Of a stretch of DNA of 12,997 nt, positions 1-7,277 are shown one piece after another. Where the stretch lies: the NCBI GenBank assembly GCA_028819675.1, contig JAPPKT010000184.1:1-12997 (forward strand). The letters run 5' to 3'. Within the stretch, counting starts at the first letter, position 1. Each line of letters opens with the position of its first letter. A model generated the notes under the pieces. The model did not search any database. It was not told the origin of the DNA and saw nothing but the letters and a program-made list of their open reading frames with translations. The translations under genes and the position numbers were made by a program. The DNA comes from Caldilineaceae bacterium. GTDB taxonomy: Bacteria > Chloroflexota > Anaerolineae > Caldilineales > Caldilineaceae.

Positions 1-27
1 GGGGGGGGGGGGGGGGGCCCCCCCCCC
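1..27. other. Homopolymer block G17-C10, probable contig-end artefact
   Basis: The window opens with 17 consecutive G followed directly by 10 consecutive C, then switches to ordinary complex sequence. A back-to-back G/C homopolymer pair is self-complementary and has no known genetic role. Long poly-G is also a familiar low-signal artefact of two-colour short-read chemistry. I read it as a sequencing or assembly artefact at a contig end, not as biology. Confidence 0.75.
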
Positions 28-310
28 ACAAGGGAGGGCCGAATAGGCCCGACCGTCCAAAACTGCAGGAGTTAGGGGCTGGGGGCCAGGGGTTAGAGAC
101 CGCGTTGTCCTTGCGTCAGAGTTGATCGCGGCGTGGCAATGGTTGGTCTGCCGCCAAAAGGACACGGGAGTTCGCCCCCATTTTGGGATGCGCTCAGTCG
201 GGGCGGGGAGAGCGTGTCATATCGGGCAGTGAGCAGGTAGCTTCGAGTGAGATTCTGAGAAGTAGGCGGAGCGGGGCGGCTCAATATGTAAGTGAAACGG
301 AGGCGTAGAG
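28..310. other. Non-coding stretch upstream of the methyltransferase gene
   Basis: About 280 bases with no convincing gene on either strand. The short minus-strand open frames here lack family resemblance and overlap the start of the 311-991 gene. I found no clear -35/-10 pair. The only functional signal is a good Shine-Dalgarno (GGAGG, about 8 bases before the ATG at 311). The promoter of the methyltransferase gene is presumably in this stretch but I cannot place it. Confidence 0.5.
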
Positions 311-991
311 ATGCCGTTCACGGTTGACGGCGTGGTGCCCTGGGGGAGGACGATGGAGGAGTACTGCGGGATGTTCGACCTGGGGGAGAGGGAGTTGCGG
401 GGGCGGATTCTTGGGTGCGGGGACGGGCCGGCCAGCTTCAATGCGGAGATGACGGCGTTGGGGTATTCGGTGGTTTCGGTCGATCCGCTGTACGCGTTTT
501 CGGCAGAGGCGATCGAGAGGCGGGTCGAAGAGACGTACGACATTATCATTGAGCAGCTGGCGCGCAACCGGGACGATTTTGTCTGGACCTACGTGCCTTC
601 GATACCAGCCCTGGGGCAGCGACGGATGTGGGCCATGCGCAAGTTTCTGGATGACTATGCGCCGGGTTTAAGTGAGGGACGCTATCTGGATGCTTCTTTG
701 CCGGACCTTCCCTTTGAAGACAACAGTTTTGACCTGGCACTTTCTTCGCATTTTTTGTTTTTGTACAGCCAGGAGTTTGACCTGGCGTTCCATGTACGGG
801 CGCTGGAGGAGATGCTACGGGTGGCCCCGGAGGCGCGGGCGTTTCCGCTGCTGCAGGTCGGTGGGGCGCCGTCGCCTCACGTCCAGGGTGTGATTGACGC
901 TTTCACAGCACAAGAGATTCAGGCTAGAATAGAAGAGGTCCCCTACGAATTTCAGCGGGGAGGCAGCCGAATGTTACGGCTGCAGAGGTGA
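311..991 (+). CDS. Putative class I SAM-dependent methyltransferase
   Basis: The 226-residue product looks like a Rossmann-fold class I methyltransferase of unknown substrate. The glycine-rich SAM loop (motif I) is visible at residues 33-44 (ILGCGDGPASFN). An acidic residue ends strand 2 at D58 (SVDPLY), where the ribose hydroxyls of SAM are usually bound. The motif IV-like segment FDLALSSHFLF lies at about 140-150, and YEFQRGGSRMLRL is near the C-terminus. Homologues with the LGCGDGPASFN loop are generally annotated only as methyltransferase or hypothetical protein, so no substrate is named. The ATG start is supported by GGAGG about 8 bases upstream. There is no signal peptide or membrane segment, so it should be cytosolic. 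The cupin gene follows 55 bases later on the same strand and may be co-transcribed. Confidence 0.75.
   Translation: MPFTVDGVVPWGRTMEEYCGMFDLGERELRGRILGCGDGPASFNAEMTALGYSVVSVDPLYAFSAEAIERRVEETYDIIIEQLARNRDDFVWTYVPSIPALGQRRMWAMRKFLDDYAPGLSEGRYLDASLPDLPFEDNSFDLALSSHFLFLYSQEFDLAFHVRALEEMLRVAPEARAFPLLQVGGAPSPHVQGVIDAFTAQEIQARIEEVPYEFQRGGSRMLRLQR
963..983. repeat. Inverted repeat at the 3' end of the methyltransferase gene
   Basis: GCAGCCG (963-969) and CGGCTGC (977-983) form a perfect 7-bp stem with a 7-base loop, lying just before the stop codon at 989-991. No T tract follows, so it is not a canonical intrinsic terminator. It may only shape the mRNA end, or be a chance result of coding sequence. 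Confidence 0.45.
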
Positions 992-1046
992 ACCGAGACG
1001 TTAAGAGCTGGTTGGAAGTCGGAGTTGATAGAGGAGTTCCAAGTCA

Positions 1047-1409
1047 ATGGCGGTTCTGCCACACAGGCACGAAGAATACGACCCCATAAACACGCGCAGT
1101 AAGATTCCCGGCGCACGCATAATTACCGCGCGCACTTGCGGTGCACAGCAGATGGAGCTGTGGGAACAGTATATGCCTCCGGGCGGGGTTATCCCTCTGC
1201 ACTACCACGATTGTGAAGAGAGCCTGACTTTTCTCAGCGGTGAAGTCGAAGTCACCCTGGGTGAAGAGAGCCACCAGGTGGGAGCCGATACGACAGTGTT
1301 TGTGCCGGAGGGCGTCCTTCACGAAGTGCGCAATGTGGGTGAGTCGCCGGTACGCCTCATTGCAGTTTTTGCCCGCGCCGCGCCTGCAGTTTTGTACCCA
1401 GATTCTTGA
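1047..1409 (+). CDS. Small single-domain cupin protein
   Basis: A 120-residue protein made of one cupin beta-barrel. Motif 1 spans about residues 46-65 with H52, H54 and E58 in the spacing G-x5-HxH-x3-E-x6-G. Motif 2 is PEGVLHEVRN (87-96), supplying the fourth ligand H92 and N96. The full His-His-Glu-His set suggests a bound divalent metal (Fe, Mn, Zn or Ni). Cupins of this size are functionally very diverse (dioxygenases, isomerases, sensors), so no reaction can be assigned. The start is supported by GAGGAG 10 bases before the ATG. It sits between the methyltransferase and the promoter of the ABC importer. It could be co-transcribed with the former, but nothing shows a functional link to either neighbour. 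Confidence 0.85.
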   Translation: MAVLPHRHEEYDPINTRSKIPGARIITARTCGAQQMELWEQYMPPGGVIPLHYHDCEESLTFLSGEVEVTLGEESHQVGADTTVFVPEGVLHEVRNVGESPVRLIAVFARAAPAVLYPDS

Positions 1410-1458
1410 ATATCCGACACAAATCAGAATTAGAGCACTATTTGAAATGAACAAATGG

Positions 1459-1467
1459 TGCTATAAT
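1459..1467 (+). promoter_or_regulatory. Extended -10 promoter for the ABC importer operon
   Basis: TGCTATAAT combines a perfect TATAAT (1462-1467) with the TG of an extended -10 (1459-1460). The -35 region at the right distance (TATTTG, 1439-1444) is poor, which fits an extended -10 promoter that depends little on a -35. Transcription should begin near 1474, giving a leader of about 95 bases before the first permease gene. Confidence 0.65.
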
Positions 1468-1477
1468 CGTTGGAATC

Positions 1478-1493
1478 TGCCATTACGATGGCA
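1478..1493 (+). promoter_or_regulatory. Hairpin at the start of the ABC operon leader
   Basis: TGCCAT and ATGGCA form a 6-bp stem around a TACG tetraloop, only a few bases after the predicted transcription start. A 5'-terminal hairpin can stabilise an mRNA. I could not match the leader to the purine riboswitch core or any other known riboswitch. Confidence 0.4.
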
Positions 1494-1569
1494 TTTGTAC
1501 GCAACGTGGCGGCAGAGCGTATGGCGGACAATTTTCAGAGCGCACTGGCAACGCGCTGTAGAGTAAAGG

Positions 1570-2694
1570 ATGAATACCCGCTTATATTTGGCCAAGCTGA
1601 TCGATGTGTTGCTGCCGGTGCTGGCGATGGTGATCGCGCTGGTGGTGGGCGTCTTGCTGCTTTTGCTGTTAGGCACCGACCCTTTTGAAGCCTATAGCGC
1701 TCTGATACAGGGTGCGCTAGGCAACGTGAGCGGCATCACGCAGACCCTGACCAAGGCCACGCCACTGCTGCTGGTAGGTCTGGGCATATGTATCGCTTTT
1801 CGGGGCGGCGTGATCAATATCGGGGGCGAAGGGCAGATCGTTGTCGGTGCGCTGGCAGCCACTGCATTCGGGGTGGGGTTCAGCAGTCTGCCGGCCTTGA
1901 TTTTATTGCCGCTGACGCTGGTTAGCGGTGCAGCAGCGGGGCTTATTTGGGGCGGCATTCCCGGCCTGCTGAAGGCGCGTCTGGGCGTCAACGAGATTCT
2001 CACCACGGTGATGATGAACCAGATTGCGCTGCGCCTGATGAATTTTCTGCTGCGCGGGCCGATGCTGGATCCGGAGCATGTTGCGGCCGGCACGAGCATC
2101 CCGCAGAGTGCAGCGTTGCCGGAATCGATCTGGCTGCCGCGGCTGGTGCCGCGCACACTTTTCCACAGCGGCGCCATTCTGGCCGTTCTTCTGGCTCTCG
2201 CGGTTTATTTCCTCCTCTGGCGTACGACGATCGGGTACCGCATCCGTGCCGTAGGTCTGAATCCCAATGCTTCCCGCTATGCGGGTATTCCTGTACGCAA
2301 GTATGTCACGCTGTCGCTGGCATTGAGCGGGATGTTGTGCGGTTTGGCAGGGGCGGTGGAGGTGATGGGGGTTCATCATCGCATGCTCGAGGGGTTGAGC
2401 GGCGGCTACGGATTCAGCGGGATAGTGGCGGCGCTGTTTGGCAAACTTCACCCTTTGGGGGCGATACCGGCCTCGGCGCTTTTCGGTGCGCTGCTGGTTG
2501 GCGCGGACAAGATGCAGCGGGCCGTGCAGGTTCCCAGTGCACTGGCCATCGCTTTGCAAGGCCTCGTCGTACTCTTCGTCGTTTCCAGCGACCTGTATGT
2601 GAGGCGGCGTACGCGACGACGAGTCGGAGATGATGGATCTGATGAGCCGCTCGAGGTGGAAGGTGAGAAGCGAGAAGAGAGTATTGAGGAGTGA
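1570..2694 (+). CDS. ABC importer permease 1, BMP/nucleoside family (NupP/YufP-like)
   Basis: A 374-residue integral membrane protein of the branched-chain/ribose-type permease family (Pfam BPD_transp_2). It is the counterpart of B. subtilis NupP (YufP) in guanosine-type nucleoside importers. Hydrophobic segments recur from residue 10 to about 345. The conserved loop GGVINIGGEGQIVVGA lies near residues 79-94, and the cytoplasmic coupling region LLKARLGVNEILTTVMMNQ follows. The C-terminus is an unusual tail of about 30 residues, first basic (RRRTRRR) and then strongly acidic. The chosen ATG has AAAGG directly against it, which is too close for a good Shine-Dalgarno, but the protein start fits the family. 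It should pair with the permease at 2807-3739 to form the membrane channel. Family is secure; substrate is inferred. Confidence 0.9.
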   Translation: MNTRLYLAKLIDVLLPVLAMVIALVVGVLLLLLLGTDPFEAYSALIQGALGNVSGITQTLTKATPLLLVGLGICIAFRGGVINIGGEGQIVVGALAATAFGVGFSSLPALILLPLTLVSGAAAGLIWGGIPGLLKARLGVNEILTTVMMNQIALRLMNFLLRGPMLDPEHVAAGTSIPQSAALPESIWLPRLVPRTLFHSGAILAVLLALAVYFLLWRTTIGYRIRAVGLNPNASRYAGIPVRKYVTLSLALSGMLCGLAGAVEVMGVHHRMLEGLSGGYGFSGIVAALFGKLHPLGAIPASALFGALLVGADKMQRAVQVPSALAIALQGLVVLFVVSSDLYVRRRTRRRVGDDGSDEPLEVEGEKREESIEE

Positions 2695-2806
2695 AAGTTA
2701 CGCACGTTTACGTCGTGTGACTTGAGTTCACGAGACGGTGCCGAGCCGGACCAGGTCACTGGAGTGGGGAAGGCATGCGCCACAGCTTGCACCCGATGAT
2801 GCCGTA

Positions 2807-3739
2807 ATGTTTGAGGAACTGTTTACAATTTCCACACTGATAGGAATCCTGCACAGTTGTGTACGGTTGGCAACGCCGTATCTTTTCGCGTCATTGGGGG
2901 AGACATTCGGCCAGCGTTCGGGGGTATTGAATCTGGGCGTAGACGGCATCATGCTGATGGGGGCTTTTTTCGCCTTCTACGCCGTGTTTGAGGGGCACAA
3001 TCTGTGGGTGGGTGTGCTGGTTGCGATTGCGATTGGGGTATTGATGGGGCTGTTAAAGGCGTTCGTCAGCGTGACGATGCAGTCGCTGCAAGGCATAAGC
3101 GGCATCGGTCTTTATCTATTTGGCCTTGGTTTGAGCAGCCTGCTCTTCAAGACGCTGATCGGTTCGGTGGAAGGTGTACGCGGTTTCCGGCAGCTGGCTA
3201 TCCCACTGCTTGCCGACATTCCGGGAATCGGGCACATCCTATTCAATCATAACGCGTTGGTGTATCTTGCCTATCTGATGGTGCCGGTTTCGTGGTTCGT
3301 CATCAACCGTACGACACTGGGTTTAAAGATCCGGGCGGTGGGTCACAACCCAGAGGCAGCCGACACTCTGGGTGTGAGTGTGAATGGCGTACGCTATACG
3401 ACGCTGATGATCGGCGGCGCCCTGGCTGCAGTGGCGGGGGCCTCGCTGAGCATAGGTCTGCAGAACGTATTCCAGGAGAATATGACTAACGGGCTTGGAT
3501 TTATTGCGGTTGCCCTTGTTTACTTTGGCAGTTGGCGTACTGTGGGTGTACTGGGAGGTGCACTACTATTCAGCCTGGTCAATGCATTGCAGCTATGGGT
3601 CCAGGCGTTGAACATTCCGGTCCCGTCAGAGATAGCGGTAATGATGCCATACATAATGACAATCGTGGTGCTTGCCTTTACGGCACGACAGATTCAGAAA
3701 CCGGCAGCGCTGGCAAGGTCGTATGAGCGCGGCGAGTGA
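2807..3739 (+). CDS. ABC importer permease 2, BMP/nucleoside family (NupQ/YufQ-like)
   Basis: A 310-residue multi-spanning membrane protein, the shorter partner permease of the same family. Diagnostic segments are ATPYLFASLGETFGQRSGVLN near the N-terminus, then LGVDGIMLMGAFFAF, and GLKIRAVGHNPEAADTLGV in the cytoplasmic coupling loop. The last is the counterpart of IRAVGLNPNASRYAGI in permease 1. I chose the ATG at 2807. The same frame opens earlier at a GTG (2738), but that adds 23 hydrophilic residues (MPSRTRSLEWG...) unlike family N-termini, and neither start has a convincing Shine-Dalgarno. Together with permease 1, the lipoprotein and the ATPase it makes a complete importer. Confidence 0.88.
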   Translation: MFEELFTISTLIGILHSCVRLATPYLFASLGETFGQRSGVLNLGVDGIMLMGAFFAFYAVFEGHNLWVGVLVAIAIGVLMGLLKAFVSVTMQSLQGISGIGLYLFGLGLSSLLFKTLIGSVEGVRGFRQLAIPLLADIPGIGHILFNHNALVYLAYLMVPVSWFVINRTTLGLKIRAVGHNPEAADTLGVSVNGVRYTTLMIGGALAAVAGASLSIGLQNVFQENMTNGLGFIAVALVYFGSWRTVGVLGGALLFSLVNALQLWVQALNIPVPSEIAVMMPYIMTIVVLAFTARQIQKPAALARSYERGE

Positions 3740-3761
3740 GGAAGGCGAATGGGGCGTTGTA

Positions 3762-3786
3762 GATTCCTAACCTCAAAGAGGGAATC
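3762..3786 (+). promoter_or_regulatory. Hairpin burying the lipoprotein gene's ribosome-binding site
   Basis: GATTC (3762-3766) pairs with GAATC (3782-3786). Inside this, CCTC (3771-3774) pairs with GAGG (3778-3781) across an AAA loop. The Shine-Dalgarno GAGGG lies entirely within the 3' arm and the ATG starts at the very next base. Such a stem could lower translation until opened, or act as a processing or stability element between the permease and binding-protein genes. Confidence 0.45.
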
Positions 3787-4809
3787 ATGCTAATACGAAT
3801 CAGAATATCAATGTTGATCTTCTTGCTGCTTTTCGCCGGCTGCGGTGGATCGGACGAGGATGACGAGGACGTGGACGCGGAAGGAGCCCCTTTTCGCGTT
3901 GCAATTGTCATGCCAAGCAGCACGACAGATATTGCCTGGAGTCAGTCGATGTTCGACTCGCTGACTGCGGTTCAAGCCGAGATGGGCGGGGAGGATGCGC
4001 TGAGGATCGCGTATTCGGAAGGGATGTTCCGGGTGACCGATGCGGCGGCGGCGATTCGAGATTATGCGGCTGAGGGATACGACCTGGTGATCGCTCACGG
4101 CGCACAGTACGGCAATTCGGTGTTTGAGGTGGCCAGCGATTTTACGGAGACCAGTTTTGCCTGGGGCACGTCGTCGGATACGGGGGCGGAGCGGGGAATC
4201 GAGAACGTGTTCGCCTACGGGGCGGTCGCCAACGAGGGTGGGTATGTCAACGGCGTTGTGGCTGCGATGCTATCGGAGAACGACGTGATAGGTGTGATTG
4301 GTCCTGTAGCGGGTGACGCCAAACTGTATATAGACGGGTTTGTAAGAGGTGTTACAGATGTCAAACCTGATGCACAGGTAAACATTAGCTATACAGGCTC
4401 ATTCAGCGACACGACGCTGGCGGCTGAGGCTGCGCACGTCCACATTCAGGCCGGCGCCGACGTGTTGACCGGGTCGGCACAGCAGGTAGTCGGGGCGATC
4501 GGCGTGGCCAACGAGAACGGGGTTGCCTGGCTGGGCACGCAGAGTGATCAGATATCTCTGGGCCCGGACGTTGTGGTTACCAATCAGATATACAACTGGG
4601 CCAACGTGATAACGGATATGATTGCCAAGATCGAAGCAGGGGAGCTGGGCGGCACGGCTTACAAACTCACATTTGCCAACGACGGGTTACGTTTGGAATT
4701 CAACGAAAATATTCAGATCGCCGATGAGGTGAAAGAGGCTGCCCGCGCCGCGATCGAAGACATCAAGAGCGGCGTTGTCGATCCGGTATTGCTGGAAGAC
4801 GACGAATAG
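3787..4809 (+). CDS. BMP-family substrate-binding lipoprotein of the ABC importer
   Basis: A 340-residue extracytoplasmic binding protein of the basic membrane protein (BMP/PnrA/NupN) family, Pfam PF02608. The N-terminus is a lipoprotein signal: positively charged start (MLIRIRIS), hydrophobic core, and lipobox LFAGC with the lipidated cysteine at C19. A short acidic linker (SDEDDEDVD) follows. The mature domain starts at about residue 35 with FRVAIVMPSSTTDIAWSQS, typical of the first strand of the fold. Further family segments are GYDLVIAHGAQYGNSVFEVA, FAYGAVANEGGYVNGVVAA and VIGVIGPVAGDAKLYIDGF. Known members bind purine nucleosides or similar ligands; this one's ligand is inferred. The start is supported by GAGGG 5 bases before the ATG. 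It lies downstream of both permeases, not first in the operon. Confidence 0.92.
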   Translation: MLIRIRISMLIFLLLFAGCGGSDEDDEDVDAEGAPFRVAIVMPSSTTDIAWSQSMFDSLTAVQAEMGGEDALRIAYSEGMFRVTDAAAAIRDYAAEGYDLVIAHGAQYGNSVFEVASDFTETSFAWGTSSDTGAERGIENVFAYGAVANEGGYVNGVVAAMLSENDVIGVIGPVAGDAKLYIDGFVRGVTDVKPDAQVNISYTGSFSDTTLAAEAAHVHIQAGADVLTGSAQQVVGAIGVANENGVAWLGTQSDQISLGPDVVVTNQIYNWANVITDMIAKIEAGELGGTAYKLTFANDGLRLEFNENIQIADEVKEAARAAIEDIKSGVVDPVLLEDDE

Positions 4810-4864
4810 TGAGGGAAGGGGTAGCCTGCTGCTAAAGGTTGCTGTGGTGTAAGGACAGTTTTTC

Positions 4865-6472
4865 ATGTTGACCGGTCGACGCGGGATTGAAGATCAGATT
4901 GTCTACGGTATTGCCAGACCCTCGGGCGGGCATCGAGCGGTAAACTTCCGCTTGAACGCGCCGTATGTGCAGATGTACGGAATCGTCAAGCGGTTTCCGG
5001 GTGTCCTGGCCTGCGATCACGTGGATTTTGACGTGCGCAGGGGGGAACTGCATGCGCTGCTGGGGGAGAACGGCGCGGGCAAGTCCACACTGATGAGGAT
5101 TCTATACGGTCTGTATCAGCCCGAGGAGGGGCGGATCCTGCGCGACGGCGCCGAGGTGACAATTCATTCGCCTACTGACGCGATCCGCCAGGGCATAGGC
5201 ATGATCCATCAGCACTTTATGCTGGTGGATACGCTGACCGTCACTGAGAATGTGGCATTGGGGCTCAAGTCCAGCAGGGAGCCGCTTCTGGATCTGGACC
5301 GTGTTGAGGAGGGCATTCGCGAACTGAGTGAGGCGTACGGGTTGCAGATCGACCCGCGGGCGCCCGTCTGGACGCTCTCAGTCGGCGAAAGGCAGCGGGT
5401 CGAGATTATGAAGGCCCTTTACCGCGGCGCGGCGTTGTTGATTTTGGATGAGCCGACGGCGGTGCTGACGCCGCAGGAGGTCGATGAACTCTTCGTCACG
5501 CTAGGTTACATGAAGGACAACGGGTACAGCCTGGTATTGATCAGCCATAAGCTGCAGGAGGTCCTGGCGATCAGTGATCGCATTACGGTTCTGCGGTCAG
5601 GGCGCCTAGTCGGGACAGTTCCGACTGAGGAGATGACCCGACAGGAGTTGGCGCGCATGATGGTGGGGCGCGACGTCATGCTGGAGAGGCAACGCGAGGA
5701 AGAGATGGATGCTGGCGAGGTGCGGTTGCGTCTGAAGGATGTCCAAGCGCATGACGTAACGGGGCAACCGGCTCTGCGCGGCGTATCACTTTCTGTCCAG
5801 TCCGGAGAGATTCTGGGGGTGGCCGGTATCAGCGGCAATGGGCAGAGGGAGCTTGCCGAAGTCATAGCGGGTTTGCGCCCGATCAGCGGCGGGAGTGTGG
5901 AGATGGACGGCATGCCGGTTACGGAATGGACGACTGCGCGCCGTACAGAGAGCGGGCTGGCTTACATACCCGAGGAGCGGATGCACGACGGGATCGTGCG
6001 CGATTTTGCCGTATCAGAGAATCTGGTGCTGCAAGAGCATACAAGTGACAAGTTCAGCAACGGTATCTTTTTGGCATTTGATTATATTGCTCGTTACAGC
6101 CGGCAGATGATACAGGATTTCTATATAAAGACGCCGGATATACGTACGATGACCAGAAACCTTTCGGGCGGAAACATCCAGCGGTTGATCCTGGCACGCG
6201 AGCTCTCGCGGCGGCCCAAGGTGTTGGTTGCCGCCCAACCGACTCGGGGCATCGACATCGGCGCGATCGAATATATATATCAGCAGCTGCTGGAACAGCG
6301 GGACACGGGAATGGCCACGCTGCTGATTTCGGAAGACCTGGATGAACTGCTGGCACTTTGCGACCGAATCGCTGTGATCTTTGAAGGGCAGATTATGGAT
6401 GTCCTGGACCGAAGCGAGGCGAGCGCGGAGGAGTTGGGGCTGCTGATGGCCGGTGTGCGCCCGGAAAAGTAG
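4865..6472 (+). CDS. ABC importer ATPase with two nucleotide-binding domains (NupO/YufO-like)
   Basis: A 535-residue cytoplasmic ATPase that powers the importer, with two fused ABC domains. Domain 1 is complete: Walker [10 protein letters not shown] (67-75), Q-loop Q116, signature LSVGERQR (from 171), Walker B LLILDEP (191-197) and switch histidine H228. Domain 2 is degenerate, as in RbsA/MglA/NupO proteins. Its P-loop reads [10 protein letters not shown] (321-330) without the lysine, its signature LSGGNIQR (433-440) is intact, and its Walker B region reads [12 protein letters not shown] with Q where the catalytic Glu would be. So domain 1 probably does most of the hydrolysis. The ATG at 4865 has AAGGA 9 bases upstream. 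It gives a 30-odd residue extension before the usual start of the fold at [15 protein letters not shown]; an internal ATG at 4973 is possible but has no Shine-Dalgarno. It is the last gene before the terminator. Confidence 0.93.
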   Translation: MLTGRRGIEDQIVYGIARPSGGHRAVNFRLNAPYVQMYGIVKRFPGVLACDHVDFDVRRGELHALLGENGAGKSTLMRILYGLYQPEEGRILRDGAEVTIHSPTDAIRQGIGMIHQHFMLVDTLTVTENVALGLKSSREPLLDLDRVEEGIRELSEAYGLQIDPRAPVWTLSVGERQRVEIMKALYRGAALLILDEPTAVLTPQEVDELFVTLGYMKDNGYSLVLISHKLQEVLAISDRITVLRSGRLVGTVPTEEMTRQELARMMVGRDVMLERQREEEMDAGEVRLRLKDVQAHDVTGQPALRGVSLSVQSGEILGVAGISGNGQRELAEVIAGLRPISGGSVEMDGMPVTEWTTARRTESGLAYIPEERMHDGIVRDFAVSENLVLQEHTSDKFSNGIFLAFDYIARYSRQMIQDFYIKTPDIRTMTRNLSGGNIQRLILARELSRRPKVLVAAQPTRGIDIGAIEYIYQQLLEQRDTGMATLLISEDLDELLALCDRIAVIFEGQIMDVLDRSEASAEELGLLMAGVRPEK

Positions 6473-6493
6473 TAGGGAGATAAGGAAGAGAGG

Positions 6494-6522
6494 AAAGCCC
6501 CGCCTGGCGGCGGGGCTTTTTT
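6494..6522 (+). terminator. Intrinsic terminator of the ABC importer operon
   Basis: AAAGCCCCGCC (6494-6504) pairs perfectly with GGCGGGGCTTT (6509-6519) across a TGGC loop, and a run of six T (6517-6522) ends the unit. It lies 22 bases after the ATPase stop codon. Read on the minus strand the T run is only three, so it should act mainly on plus-strand transcripts and shield the convergent tRNA gene. Confidence 0.95.
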
Positions 6523-6527
6523 GTTTG

Positions 6528-6600
6528 AGCCGTTGGTCGGACTCGAACCGACGACCTACGCTTTACGAGAGCGTCGCTCTACCGACTGAGCTACAACGGC
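6528..6600 (-). tRNA. tRNA-Thr(CGU)
   Basis: Read on the minus strand, this is a full cloverleaf. The acceptor stem is GCCGTTG/CAACGGC (7 perfect pairs). The D arm is GCTC/GAGC around AGTCGGTA. The anticodon stem is ACGCT/AGCGT with loop CTCGTAA. The short variable loop is AGGTC, and the T arm is GTCGG-TTCGAGT-CCGAC. The anticodon is CGT (plus-strand 6565-6567), so it reads the threonine codon ACG. The discriminator base is T (U73) and the CCA end is not encoded, so it must be added after transcription. Confidence 0.96.
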
Positions 6601-6613
6601 AAACGGTCTCCAC

Positions 6614-6643
6614 ACTATAGCGTACCGTCCGTCAGTGGGGCAA
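6614..6643 (-). promoter_or_regulatory. Promoter of tRNA-Thr
   Basis: On the minus strand, TTGCCC (6643-6638, 4 of 6 matches to the -35 consensus) and TATAGT (6619-6614, 5 of 6 to the -10) are 18 bases apart. The predicted start near 6607 gives a short leader of about 7 bases before the mature tRNA 5' end at 6600. The tRNA can therefore be expressed independently of efp upstream. Confidence 0.65.
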
Positions 6644-6652
6644 ATCTGACGG
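6629..6652. repeat. Inverted repeat between efp and the tRNA gene
   Basis: CCGTCAG (6629-6635) and CTGACGG (6646-6652) form a perfect 7-bp stem with a 10-base loop, starting 17 bases after the efp stop codon. No T run follows on the minus strand, so it is not a canonical intrinsic terminator. It overlaps the proposed tRNA -35 element and could mark the 3' end of the efp mRNA or be an operator-like site. Confidence 0.45.
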
Positions 6653-6669
6653 CCCGCGCAATGCGGTCT

Positions 6670-7230
6670 TTATTGCACGCGTGTAACGTAGCGCCCGTCG
6701 CGAGTGTCGATGCGAACGGTGTCGCCTTCTTTGACGAACATGGGCACGTTCAGCCTAAAGCCGGTTTCCAACTCCACTTCTTTGGTCGGGGTGTTGGCGG
6801 TATCTCCGGCGACAGCCATTTCTGCCCACACAACTTCAAGATCGATCGTCGTCGGCAGGTTGACACTGATCGGCTCACCTTCGAAGGATTCCAATTCGAC
6901 GACGGTATTGTCTTTGAGGAATTGGACGATTTCTTCCAACGCGTCTTTGGCCAGAGCAACCTGTTCGAAGGTTTCGGTGTCCATGAAGTGGTAGAGATCG
7001 CCATCGGTATAGAGGTATTCGACGTCGCGTGAATCGAGACGGATGTCGTCAACGCGAGCGCCGCTGTTATAGGTTTTTTCGATGGTGGCGCCAGAGCGGA
7101 GGTTGCGTACCTTGAGCCGAATGGTTGCGCCGCCGCGGGCCATTTTGATGTGCTGGAAATCGAGTACCCGCCACAGTTGACTGTCTTCTTCGTAGATGTT
7201 GCCCCTGCGTAACTGTTGAACTTCAGCCAT
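6670..7230 (-). CDS. efp: Translation elongation factor P
   Basis: A 186-residue protein with the standard EF-P length and three-barrel layout: N-terminal KOW-like domain to about residue 63, then two OB-fold domains. EF-P binds between the ribosomal P and E sites and speeds peptide bond formation at consecutive prolines. Diagnostic stretches are LRRGNIYEEDSQLWRVLDF at the N-terminus, SGATIEKTYNSGARVD in domain I, and TGFRLNVPMFVKEGDTVRIDTRDGRYV near the C-terminus. The domain I tip loop reads HIKMARGGA, placing Arg at residue 32, where Lys (beta-lysylated in E. coli) occurs in many species. Arg also occurs at this site in other lineages, either rhamnosylated by EarP or unmodified. The ATG is preceded by AGGAA about 12 bases upstream. 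It has its own consensus promoter at 7278-7306. Confidence 0.97.
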   Translation of the reverse strand: MAEVQQLRRGNIYEEDSQLWRVLDFQHIKMARGGATIRLKVRNLRSGATIEKTYNSGARVDDIRLDSRDVEYLYTDGDLYHFMDTETFEQVALAKDALEEIVQFLKDNTVVELESFEGEPISVNLPTTIDLEVVWAEMAVAGDTANTPTKEVELETGFRLNVPMFVKEGDTVRIDTRDGRYVTRVQ

Positions 7231-7277
7231 CTCTTTTGCTTTCCTGTTTCGGTGAATTCGGTTCAGAATCGCGACGG

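Noticed and set aside
1474..1569. Purine-type riboswitch in the importer leader
   Set aside because: The conserved loops and junction bases of the purine riboswitch are not visible, and the only clear stem is a simple 6-bp hairpin.
1903..2559. A 218-codon minus-strand open frame
   Set aside because: It is antisense to the first permease gene, rich in Arg, Gln and His, with no motif; a compositional shadow.
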